Positions 8,606-16,324 of a stretch of DNA of 64,000 nucleotides are shown piece by piece. The DNA is from JAENWD01 sp963837165 (GTDB lineage: Bacteria > Acidobacteriota > Vicinamibacteria > Vicinamibacterales > JAENWD01). The translations under genes and the position numbers were made by a program. Position 1 is the first letter of the stretch; each line of letters opens with the position of its first letter. Location of the stretch: assembly GCA_963837165.1 (NCBI GenBank), contig CAWIMD010000002.1:682001-746000 (forward strand). Reading direction: 5' to 3'. The notes under the pieces were generated by a model. That model saw nothing but the letters and a program-made list of their open reading frames with translations, did not search any database and had not been told where the DNA came from.

Positions 8606-9505
8606 CTACTCGAGCCTGAACGAGACGGTGAGTGTCATCTGCGCGGGCACAGGTCTGCCATTCAGCTCCACGGGCGTGTACCGCCACTGCGCGGCGGCCA
8701 CGAGCGCGGCGAGATCCAGCAGGTCGCTGGCGCCGCGATGCACCGTCGCGGCGTCAACGCACCCGCCCGGCGAGATGTTCGCCTCGATCAACACGAGGCC
8801 CTGCTCTCTGGCGTCCATCGACCGCGCCGGGTACACGGGATTCACGTGCCGCGTCTTTCGTGGCGGCTTGATCTTGCCTCCGAAATCGCATCTCCAGATG
8901 CGAGCAGCGTGCTCGCCGCGGTCGAGACGCCTTCACGGCCGTTCGGGGTTGCCGCGAGGATCCATGCTCTCCAGGTGTCGACGGAACCCGAGATCGCGCC
9001 AGTCCGGGGGAACCGATCGACCGCCTTCGGGCCCAGCGCGCGCACGACATGCAGGATCACCGCGTCGGCAGCCCCATCATGTCCGCCCCGGCGCAACCGC
9101 TCGGCCGCGTCGAGCGCGATCCCTTCACCCGCCTGCGGGTCAAGCACCAGCAGCGCGGAGACCTCCTCGAAGAGCGGCGACGGCGCTGATTCGGTCGCCA
9201 CGGCCTCCCGGACCGCCTGCAACGCCTGGGACAGGCGCAGGGCGTTGACGGCCCGCGCGGCGGCCGCGCGGATCGCGGCATCCTGGCTGCCGAGCGCAGC
9301 GACAAGCGCCGCGCCGGCGCGCATCGCCCGGAAACCGAGCCAGGAGGATGACGCTGCCGGGTGATGCCGGGCCGGCCAGCAGGTCGTCCAGCCGGGGGCC
9401 TGCCGCGCGGCCGACGTCGGGGAGCGCCCCCAACAGCAGGGGCACCAGCATGAGGATGGCCTGCGGACGGCCGCGCCTGGACGAGGGGCCGGCGCCCGGA
9501 ATCAT
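8606..9505 (-). pseudogene. HEAT-repeat/TonB C-terminal protein, disrupted by two frameshifts
   Basis: Three overlapping minus-strand frames join into one coherent protein. Frame one starts at the ATG at 9505 and encodes a signal-like hydrophobic stretch (ILMLVPLLLGALPDVGRA). Near 9315-9325 an extra base moves the HEAT-like part (ALVAALGSQDAAIRAAAARA) to another frame. Near 8884-8890 one missing T after SGDAI moves to the frame of the TonB C-terminal domain (GGKIKPPRKTRHVNPVYPAR ... VSFRLE). Correcting both gives about 300 residues. The TonB part alone has no good start codon. A recent pseudogene or two assembly/sequencing errors would explain it equally well. Confidence 0.6.
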
Positions 9506-9510
9506 GCCCC

Positions 9511-9516
9511 AGTATA
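9511..9516 (-). promoter_or_regulatory. -10 box directly upstream of the HEAT-TonB reading frame
   Basis: TATACT on the minus strand with 5 nt (GGGGC) before the ATG at 9505. No clear -35. The spacing would place the transcription start at or next to the start codon. Confidence 0.4.
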
Positions 9517-9593
9517 GAGGAACGCCGATCAACTCCGCGTCCCGCTCCTGATGGAAATTGCAGCCGACCGGCCGTTTGCCGATTACTCGAGAG

Positions 9594-9878
9594 ATGGCAG
9601 TTGTCCTCGCCGTCTGCCCCTGGATTCTCGTCTTCGCGGCCCTCTCGCGATCCCGCCTGCTTCCGGCCAGGCGGGAGGAAGTCCTCGGCCTGGTCGCGGG
9701 CGCGCCGTGGCTCCTGCTGGCGCTGGCCATTCTCGTCGGGGCCGTCTCGGTGCTGGTGGAGATCAGCGCCGCCGTCCTGCACCTGCCGGCGTCCTCCTCG
9801 ATGAACGCGGAGATTACCAGCCTCATTTCGGCCGGGCTGTGCTGCGAGCGAATCGTCGCCCTCAGACACAGCCGCTGA
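9594..9878 (+). CDS. Hypothetical small membrane protein
   Basis: A 94-residue frame from the ATG at 9594, preceded by GAGAG. It has two predicted membrane helices (about residues 3-17, VVLAVCPWILVFAAL, and about 35-60, APWLLLALAILVGAVSVLV) separated by a short basic loop (RSRLLPARRE). The gap and the C-terminal segment resemble a small two-helix inner-membrane protein, but I recognise no family. It lies between a disrupted gene and another small gene, with about 290 nt of apparently non-coding sequence after it. It could be spurious. Confidence 0.4.
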   Translation: MAVVLAVCPWILVFAALSRSRLLPARREEVLGLVAGAPWLLLALAILVGAVSVLVEISAAVLHLPASSSMNAEITSLISAGLCCERIVALRHSR

Positions 9879-10165
9879 TCCCTCGCGCGCCGACGGGATG
9901 ACGGTTCTGTAATCGACGCGCCGGCTTTCCGACGCCAGCCAGACACGTCGGCAACGGGTGATACCGGGGCACGTTGTCAAGACTGACCGGGATTTCGCGC
10001 CAGGGGCCAGGCGTTCCTGGTTTCACCACGTCCGCGCCGCCGTGGCACGGCCCGTGCAACGGCCGGCAACGTCACGACTCGGGCGCACAGGTTCCCCAGC
10101 CTCAGTGCCTATGCCGACTGCGCCCGGGAGGAGGCCCCTACTGCATCACGAAGGCGAGTCGAGCC

Positions 10166-10375
10166 ATGTTGAAGTGGATTACCTGCTATCTCTCCGGCAA
10201 GCACGATTTCCAGGTCGCCTGTGAACCAGGCGCCATCTATCTCCGCTGCAACCACTGCGGCCGCCGTTCCAACGGCTGGGCCCTGCAGCACGAACCCACG
10301 TTGCAGGCCGTGCAGGTGAGCGTGGCCCCGCCGCCGAGGGCGTCGATTACCGCCGTCCGGGCAGCGCTGCGCTAG
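10166..10375 (+). CDS. Small zinc-ribbon-like hypothetical protein
   Basis: A 69-residue protein beginning MLKWITCYLSGKHDF. It contains Cys at positions 7 and 19 and the knuckle-like CNHCGRRSNGW, suggesting a single metal site. The sequence looks conserved rather than random (aromatic and Cys spacing, WAL after the knuckle). I recall similar short CxxCGRRS-GW proteins in high-GC acidobacterial genomes, but assign no function. The start ATG at 10166 is chosen because upstream in-frame sequence is low complexity; the Shine-Dalgarno is weak (GGCGAG). Confidence 0.6.
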   Translation: MLKWITCYLSGKHDFQVACEPGAIYLRCNHCGRRSNGWALQHEPTLQAVQVSVAPPPRASITAVRAALR

Positions 10376-10397
10376 CCCGGACGCTCGCTCGGAGCGC

Positions 10398-10427
10398 TTG
10401 ACACTCGTCCGGCGGCACACCCACAAT
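10398..10427 (+). promoter_or_regulatory. Sigma-70 promoter giving a leaderless DUF2723 mRNA
   Basis: TTGACA (10398-10403), 18-bp spacer, CACAAT (10422-10427), then only 6 nt to the GTG at 10434. That places the expected +1 on the start codon. The in-frame TTG at 10398 is the -35 box itself, so it is not a credible translation start. Confidence 0.7.
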
Positions 10428-10433
10428 CGCGGT

Positions 10434-12737
10434 GTGCCGGACGGCACCAGCAAGCCGGCCACGAACGGCCTCTCCCGCGTTCTCCGCCCGATCGTCCCCG
10501 CACGACTCGAGGCGCTCCCTTCTGCCCCACCGCGCATCGCGCGTCTCGTCGTGGCCGTCGTGGTCGGGGTGGTCGCGTTCGGCCTGTACCACTCGACGCT
10601 GCTGCCCGGGCTCGACTTCGGGGACACGGCGTCGTTCCAGGCGGCGATTGGCGACCTCGACCTGAGCCCACGGCAGGGCTACCCGCTGTACTACGCGCTG
10701 GCCAACCTCACCGCGACGATCGTGGGCGGCGAGCCCGCGCATGCCCTCAACCTGCTCTCCGCCGTCTGCGGCGCCCTGGCGTGCGGCGTGCTGGTCTGGC
10801 TGGCCAGTGCCGTCACCGGGTCGCTGCTGGCCGGCGCATTCGGCGGGCTGCTTCTGGCGGCGTCGTACACGTTCTGGACGCAGTCGATCATCGCCGAGGT
10901 CTACGCGCTGCACCTGCTGCTGACGGGCCTGGTGCTGGCAGCGCTCCTGTGGTGGGAGCGGCGCCGGACGCTCGGACGCCTCGCCCTGGTATTCGGGCTG
11001 TACGCGCTGTCGTTCGGCAACCACCTGATGACCATACTGCTGGCACCAGCGATCGTGGTGTTCGTCGCCACGGCGCCGGGCGGCCTGCGGCTGATCGGCT
11101 TGCCTCGAACGATTGCCGTGGCGGCGGCTCTCGCCGCGGCCGGCGCATGCCAGTACCTGTGGAACCTCGCCTACCTGTGGCACGTGCCCGATGGGCCGAC
11201 CGGGCTGGCGCTCCTCCGCACGTTCTGGTTCGACGTCACGAAGACCGACTGGCGCGAGACGATGGTCTTCGGCGTCCATGAGGCCGTCCTGCGGCCACAC
11301 CTCCGTATGTACGTGTTCGATCTCACGCAACAGGTCGGCCTGATCGGGGTGGCGCTGGCGCTCCTCGGCCTCGTCTGGCTGGCCAGGCGTCCGCGGCTGG
11401 CACTGCTCGTGGGCACCGCCTGGCTGGTCGCCTTCGTGTTTGCCTTCACCTACAACGTCGGGGACGCGCACGTCTTCTTCCTTCCGTCGCACGAGATGGT
11501 CGTGCTCGCGGCCGCCGCCGGTGTCGCGGCGATCGAGGCGCTGGCCCGGCGCGCGTCACCGCGCGCGACGGTCCCACTGCAACTGGCCTGTGCGCTCGTG
11601 GCGCTTGCCTACCCCGGATGGCGGGCCTGGCAGACGTATCCCGCCGTGGATCGGCACGACGATCGACGGCCGGTGCGCTGGCTGTCCGCGTTCACGGCCG
11701 GACTCGATCGGCGCGACCTGCTGCTGGCGGATGTCAACTGGCAGCTCGGGAACGGGTTCGACTACTACCTGCGCCAGCTGCACCCGGAGCTCAATGCCGT
11801 CCGGGCGACCGACGCGGTCCTCACGCTGCCCTTCCTGGTTCGCGACAACCTGGCGGCCGGTCGGGAGGTGCTCGCCACGCCGATCGCCCGGGATCTGGCC
11901 CGGGCGGCGTACGGGGACCTGTTCCGCTTCGATCGGGACACGCGGGTGGACGACCGGCAGATGTCCGAGCGCGTCCGCGCGCTGGCTCCGGGGACGCTGT
12001 ACGTGCTGGCGGTGCTGACGCCGTACCGGGACCTGCCGTTCGACCGCGACGACCTGGCGCGGACGTCGGCCTGGCTGACGGGAGGGGCGGCCGTGCTCGG
12101 CCGGGAGCCGTCCTATTCCGTGGTGGCGGGTACCGTCGGCCGCCGTCCGGCATTCGACCGCCGGTCCGACGCTCCCTGGCACGCCCGCCTGACGCTCGGC
12201 GGCGTCCCGATCGAGATCCGGATGGACGGTTGGCTGCCAACCGACACGATCCGGCGCGCGGGGTTCGGCCAGGTGATCGCGGGACGCGCCCACGTGCTCG
12301 TCGTGGAGCGTGGCGTGAGCCTGGTGGCGCTGTCGCCGGCCGGCACGCCCGTTCTGTCCACCTATGCGTCGGGCCTGTACGCCCCGATGCCCCGTTACCG
12401 GGTGTCCCTGGCGGCGCCACTCCCAGGCCCGGTCCCTGAGAGGGCTTGTGCTACGCTATCGATTCTGCCCGCGGCTCGACATGCGACGCCGTCTGATCCT
12501 CCTGCTGTCCCTGGTGCCGGGGCTGGTCGCGGCGCCCCTCGCGGCGGCCGCGCAGCCCGCCTCGGAGGCGGCGACGCTGGCTGCGGCGGTTCAACGGCAC
12601 TACGACACGGTCAGGGACTTCCGGGCGGACTTCACCCACACCTACGAGGGCGGAGTGCTCCACAAGAAGACGGTCGAACGGGGACAGGTCGCCATTCGCA
12701 AGCCAGGGCGCATGCGCTGGACCTATACGGATCCTGA
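10434..12737 (+). CDS. DUF2723 multi-pass membrane protein (glycosyltransferase-like)
   Basis: Integral membrane protein of the DUF2723/TMEM260-like group, related to lipid-sugar-dependent O-glycosyltransferases. After a 35-residue N-terminus comes the family motif GLDFGDTASFQAA and RQGYPLYYALA, then about 10 membrane helices to residue 360, and a long soluble domain (about 380-680). The start is the GTG at 10434. The last about 90 residues (from 12470) are Ala/Gly/Arg-rich and lie out of frame over lolA, so the natural stop may have been lost by a frameshift near 12440-12470. Transferred sugar and acceptor are unknown. Confidence 0.8.
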   Translation: MPDGTSKPATNGLSRVLRPIVPARLEALPSAPPRIARLVVAVVVGVVAFGLYHSTLLPGLDFGDTASFQAAIGDLDLSPRQGYPLYYALANLTATIVGGEPAHALNLLSAVCGALACGVLVWLASAVTGSLLAGAFGGLLLAASYTFWTQSIIAEVYALHLLLTGLVLAALLWWERRRTLGRLALVFGLYALSFGNHLMTILLAPAIVVFVATAPGGLRLIGLPRTIAVAAALAAAGACQYLWNLAYLWHVPDGPTGLALLRTFWFDVTKTDWRETMVFGVHEAVLRPHLRMYVFDLTQQVGLIGVALALLGLVWLARRPRLALLVGTAWLVAFVFAFTYNVGDAHVFFLPSHEMVVLAAAAGVAAIEALARRASPRATVPLQLACALVALAYPGWRAWQTYPAVDRHDDRRPVRWLSAFTAGLDRRDLLLADVNWQLGNGFDYYLRQLHPELNAVRATDAVLTLPFLVRDNLAAGREVLATPIARDLARAAYGDLFRFDRDTRVDDRQMSERVRALAPGTLYVLAVLTPYRDLPFDRDDLARTSAWLTGGAAVLGREPSYSVVAGTVGRRPAFDRRSDAPWHARLTLGGVPIEIRMDGWLPTDTIRRAGFGQVIAGRAHVLVVERGVSLVALSPAGTPVLSTYASGLYAPMPRYRVSLAAPLPGPVPERACATLSILPAARHATPSDPPAVPGAGAGRGAPRGGRAARLGGGDAGCGGSTALRHGQGLPGGLHPHLRGRSAPQEDGRTGTGRHSQARAHALDLYGS

Positions 12738-13155
12738 GAAGAAGGTGTTCGTGTCAGACGGGACGAAGCTGTATTCCTACATCCCTGAGGACAAGCAGGT
12801 GTATGTCTCCACGGTGCCGCCGCAGGACCAGGCCTCGACGGCCGTCCTGTTCCTGGCGGGCAAGGGGAACATCCTCCGTGACTTCACGGTGGAACCGGTC
12901 ACCGTGCCCGGCGCACCCGAGTCCAGCGTCGCTCTCAAGCTGACGCCGAAGCGGCCCGAGCGGGAGTACGAGTGGCTCGAGCTCGTGGTTGACCGGACGT
13001 CCTACGTGCTCCGCATGCTCGTCACGCGGGATGCGCAGGGGGGGACCTCCACGTTCGCATTCGCGAACCTTCACGAGAACGTCGGAATCCCCGACAAGGA
13101 GTTCGTGTTCACCATGCCGCGCGGCGTGGATGTCGTGACCGATGCGGGACGCTGA
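12481..13155 (+). CDS. lolA: Outer-membrane lipoprotein carrier protein LolA
   Basis: Periplasmic chaperone that carries lipoproteins from LolCDE to the outer membrane. The 224-residue precursor has a clear signal peptide (MRRRLILLLSLVPGLVAAPL, cleavage after AAAAQ) and the LolA fold signatures VRDFRADFTHTY, QVAIRKPGRMRWTY and FVSDGTKLYSYIPEDKQV. The ATG at 12481 lies inside the end of the preceding membrane-protein frame. The next gene, a secretin lipoprotein, begins at its stop codon, which suggests a shared operon. Confidence 0.93.
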   Translation: MRRRLILLLSLVPGLVAAPLAAAAQPASEAATLAAAVQRHYDTVRDFRADFTHTYEGGVLHKKTVERGQVAIRKPGRMRWTYTDPEKKVFVSDGTKLYSYIPEDKQVYVSTVPPQDQASTAVLFLAGKGNILRDFTVEPVTVPGAPESSVALKLTPKRPEREYEWLELVVDRTSYVLRMLVTRDAQGGTSTFAFANLHENVGIPDKEFVFTMPRGVDVVTDAGR

Positions 13156-13165
13156 GCCGCTCGGC

Positions 13166-14974
13166 ATGCGGCGCTGGCTCCGGCTGGCCCTCGTGGCGCC
13201 CGCCATCGCGCTGGCGGCCTGCGCCAGCTCCGGCGGCATGCGCGCCGGGCGCAATGCCGAGATGGTCCAGGACTACGACCGCGCCGTCGTCGAGTACACG
13301 CGGGCGGCACGCGAGCATCCGAAGGACCGCGAGGCATTGCAGGCGCTGGGGCGCGCCAAGCTGCGCGCGGCCGAGATGCACCTGGCGCGCGGGCGCCGGT
13401 TGGAGGCGACCGGCAAACTGGAAGACGCCGTCCTGGAGCTCGAGCTGGCGTCCGAGCTCAACCCCTCGAGCGGCGATATCGATAGGGCCCTCCGCCGGGC
13501 GCGGGTCGCCGCGCGCGACAAAGTCGCCGTGCCGGCGGACGGGAAGACGCGGCTCCAGGCGCTCGTGGACCGGAGCCGCGACGAACAGCCGGGCGGGTAC
13601 GAGTTGCCGAAGGACGCGACGCTGCCGTCCTCGCTCGTCTTCCGCGAGGCCAGTTCCCGGGCGGTGTTCACCACCCTCGCGCGGTTCGCGAACTTGAATC
13701 TCGTGTTCGACCCGGCGTTCCGCGAAGCGCCGGTGACGACCGAGCTGCACGACGCCTCGCTCGAGGACGCCCTCACGGCCATCACCTCGAGCACACGCAC
13801 GTTCTACAAGATCAGCGCACCACGCACCATTACCATCGTCCCGGACACGCCGGCCAAGCGCCGGGAGTACGAGGACGAGGTCGTGCGCACGTTCTACCTG
13901 AGCAACGCCGATCTCAAGGAGACGATCGACCTGCTCCGGATCGTGGTGGACCTGCGCCGCATCGCGGGTGTGCCGGGCGCCAATGCGCTCACCATCAAGG
14001 ACACGCCGGAGCGGCTCGCCGCGGCCTCGCGGATCATCTCCGCCATCGACAAGGCCCGGCCCGAGGTCGTGATCAACGTCGAGTTGCTGGAAGTGGACCG
14101 CAAGCGGCTGCGCGAATACGGGCTGCAGATCGCCTCGCCGGGATCGCCCGGCATCGACGGATCGGTCGACGTCAACCAGGAGGGGCAGACGATTGCGAGC
14201 CTGCGGAACCTGACGCAGGCGGACATCTTCGTCACGGGCGTGCCTGGGCTCTACTATCGACTCCTGAAGTCGGACTCGAACACGCGGACGCTCGCCAATC
14301 CGCAGCTGCGGACGGCGGAGGGGATTGCGGCCGAGGCGAAGTTCGGCGATCGCGTCCCCGTCCCGGTCACCCAGTTCGCGCCGATTGCGACCGGCGGCGT
14401 GCCCCAGCAGCCGATCACGTCGTTCAACTACGAGAACATCGGCGTGAACATCGACATCACGCCACGGATCCACCACGACGACGAGGTGTCGCTGGCGTTG
14501 AAGGTGGACGTCAGCAGCGTCTCGGGCACGGGCTTCGGCGGTCTGCCGACCTTCGGCAACCGATCGATCAACACGGTCATCAGGTTGCGCGACGGCGAGA
14601 CGAACATGCTCGCTGGCCTGATCCGGGACGACGAGCGGGTGGTCCTCGACGGGATCCCGGGGCTGAGCGACCTGCCGGTGCTGGGGCGCCTGTTCGGACG
14701 TACGCACAAGGAGACGCAGGAGACCGACATCATCCTCACGCTGACGCCGCACATCGTCCGTGTGCTCGATCTGACCGAGGCCGACCTGCGTCCGTTCCGT
14801 CTCGGCCGGGAGGCTGCGCCGCCGACGATCCTGGAGGTCCCGAACGTGCCGAATGGGTTGCAGCCTCCGGATCAGACGCCCGGGCTGCCGCCTCCGGGTC
14901 CGCGTCCAGTCACGCCGATCCTGCCGCCCGAACCGCCCCCGGAGAACCCGCCGGTCCAACCACCTCAGCCGTAG
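13166..14974 (+). CDS. TPR-containing secretin lipoprotein (GspD/PilQ family)
   Basis: Outer-membrane secretin channel. The N-terminus is a lipoprotein signal (RRWLRLALVAPAIALAAC, lipidated Cys19, Ala at +2). A TPR region spans about residues 25-110, an N-domain (LVFREASSRAVFTTLARFANLNL) about 150-260, and the secretin core about 380-560, ending in DIILTLTPHIVR. A Pro-rich tail (about 555-600) follows. Length 602 aa. An upstream in-frame ATG at 13142 overlaps lolA; I prefer 13166 because the signal peptide begins there. It is distinct from the pilMN locus at the left edge, so it could serve pili or a type II system. Confidence 0.88.
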   Translation: MRRWLRLALVAPAIALAACASSGGMRAGRNAEMVQDYDRAVVEYTRAAREHPKDREALQALGRAKLRAAEMHLARGRRLEATGKLEDAVLELELASELNPSSGDIDRALRRARVAARDKVAVPADGKTRLQALVDRSRDEQPGGYELPKDATLPSSLVFREASSRAVFTTLARFANLNLVFDPAFREAPVTTELHDASLEDALTAITSSTRTFYKISAPRTITIVPDTPAKRREYEDEVVRTFYLSNADLKETIDLLRIVVDLRRIAGVPGANALTIKDTPERLAAASRIISAIDKARPEVVINVELLEVDRKRLREYGLQIASPGSPGIDGSVDVNQEGQTIASLRNLTQADIFVTGVPGLYYRLLKSDSNTRTLANPQLRTAEGIAAEAKFGDRVPVPVTQFAPIATGGVPQQPITSFNYENIGVNIDITPRIHHDDEVSLALKVDVSSVSGTGFGGLPTFGNRSINTVIRLRDGETNMLAGLIRDDERVVLDGIPGLSDLPVLGRLFGRTHKETQETDIILTLTPHIVRVLDLTEADLRPFRLGREAAPPTILEVPNVPNGLQPPDQTPGLPPPGPRPVTPILPPEPPPENPPVQPPQP

Positions 14975-15004
14975 TGTCCCGTTCCTGCACACGTGGACGA
15001 TGGT

Positions 15005-15050
15005 GGGGACAGTCCCCGATTCCCACGGCAATCGGGGACTGTCCCCGATT
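15005..15050. repeat. Inverted repeat of GGGGACAGTCCCC type between convergent genes
   Basis: A perfect 17-bp inverted repeat (15005-15021 and 15030-15046) with an 8-nt loop. Each arm is itself a near-palindrome (GGGGACAGTCCCC). It sits between the secretin gene (plus) and murA (minus), where it can terminate transcription from both sides. The shape is that of a dispersed REP-like element, which I recall as common in intergenic DNA of such genomes. Confidence 0.75.
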
Positions 15051-15067
15051 CTCCCGCGTGTGCCGTT

Positions 15068-16324
15068 TCAGGACAGTTTCGTGACCTGGGCGCCGAGCGA
15101 GTGCAGCCGCTCGACGAGCCGGCTGTAGCCGCGCTCGACGGTCTCGAGCGGGCTCACGCGGCTCTCGCCGTCGGCCGCAAGCGCCGCGGCAATCAGCGAC
15201 ATGCCCGACCGCAGATCCCGGCTGTCCAGGATCCGTCCCCGCAGGCGGCTCGGCCCCGTGACGATGATACGGTGCGGGTCGCAGAGAAACAGGTCGGCCC
15301 GCATGCCGCTCATCTGGTCCAGCGCGAACAGGCGCAGCTCGTACATCCAGTCGTGCACCAGCGTGCGGCCCTCGGCCTGGGTCGCCAGGACGGTGACCAG
15401 GCTGACGAGGTCGCTGGGAAAACTGGGCCAGAGACCCGTCGTGATCCGACCCGCTGCCGTCAGTCGTGACGGCTCGACCAGCAGCCGCGCATCGTCGAAC
15501 GTGCACTGCAGATTCAGCCGCCGCAGGACGGCCGCCGCCACCTCGACGTCCTCCGCCCGCGCGCCGCGGACCTCCAGCGTGCCGCCGGTCACTGCTCCAA
15601 TCACGGCCCAGCTGCCCGCGTCGATGTAGTCGCCCCACAGCGTGTGCGTCGCGCCGCGCCGCCGGGGCACGCCTTCGACCCGGATCGTGGACGTCCCCGC
15701 CCCCTCGATCCCGGCCCCCATGGCCTGCAGGAACCGGCACAGCTCGATGACGTGCGGCTCGGTGGCGGCGTGCCGGATCTCGGACCTCCCCTTGGCGCAG
15801 GCCGCCGCCAGCAGCGCCGTCTCGGTACCCGTCACCGACGCCTCTTCCAGAAACATCGAGACGCCGTGCAGACCGTCGGCAGCTTCGAGTGCGTGCCCCC
15901 GGCCGTCGAGCTCGCGGGCGCCCATCGCCTTCAGCGCGGCCAGGTGCGTGTCGATCGTCCGCCGCGCGGGAAAGTCGCCCCCGGGCGGCGCGATGCGGGC
16001 GCGCCCCCTGCGTGCCAGCAGCGGACCGAGGAGCAGCACGGAGCCGCGCAGCCGTCCGACAAGGGCGGGGTCCGGCTCGTCCCTGGTGACATCAGGGCAC
16101 TTGATCCGCAGCGTGCCCGTGCCGATGCCGTCCACCTCGGCGCCGAGGTCGAGCAGGAGCCTCGCCATGACCTCCACGTCGCCGATGCGCGGGACGTTGT
16201 GCAGCACGCACTCCTCTTCGCTCAGCAGGCACGCGGCCACGAGCGGCAGCGCCGAGTTCTTGTTCCCCTCGACTTCGATCACGCCGCTCAGCCGGCGCCC
16301 TCCCTCAATCAGCAGCGTCGACAC
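15068..16324 (-). CDS. murA: UDP-N-acetylglucosamine 1-carboxyvinyltransferase with Cys-to-Asp active site
   Basis: First committed step of peptidoglycan synthesis: transfers enolpyruvate from PEP to UDP-GlcNAc. The 418-residue protein has Lys22-Asn23 (EGNKNSALPLV), FPSDL (catalytic Asp) and DLRSGMSLI (PEP-binding Arg). The loop that normally reads PGGC is PGGDFPARR, with Asp117 at the E. coli Cys115 position, as in the naturally fosfomycin-resistant mycobacterial and chlamydial enzymes. The start is the GTG at 16324 after CCTCCCC (minus GGGGAGG, 5-nt gap); it overlaps the end of murB by 20 bp. Confidence 0.94.
   Translation of the reverse strand: MSTLLIEGGRRLSGVIEVEGNKNSALPLVAACLLSEEECVLHNVPRIGDVEVMARLLLDLGAEVDGIGTGTLRIKCPDVTRDEPDPALVGRLRGSVLLLGPLLARRGRARIAPPGGDFPARRTIDTHLAALKAMGARELDGRGHALEAADGLHGVSMFLEEASVTGTETALLAAACAKGRSEIRHAATEPHVIELCRFLQAMGAGIEGAGTSTIRVEGVPRRRGATHTLWGDYIDAGSWAVIGAVTGGTLEVRGARAEDVEVAAAVLRRLNLQCTFDDARLLVEPSRLTAAGRITTGLWPSFPSDLVSLVTVLATQAEGRTLVHDWMYELRLFALDQMSGMRADLFLCDPHRIIVTGPSRLRGRILDSRDLRSGMSLIAAALAADGESRVSPLETVERGYSRLVERLHSLGAQVTKLS

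Noticed and set aside
8842..9324. Independent 160-aa HEAT protein
   Set aside because: Its signal-like and TonB parts continue in neighbouring frames, so it is part of a disrupted longer gene.
9879..10165. Gene or riboswitch before the 69-aa protein
   Set aside because: Frames are low complexity and no known riboswitch core is seen.
10398..10433. TTG start at 10398 for the DUF2723 gene
   Set aside because: It is the -35 box of a strong promoter, and the GTG at 10434 is 6 nt after the -10.
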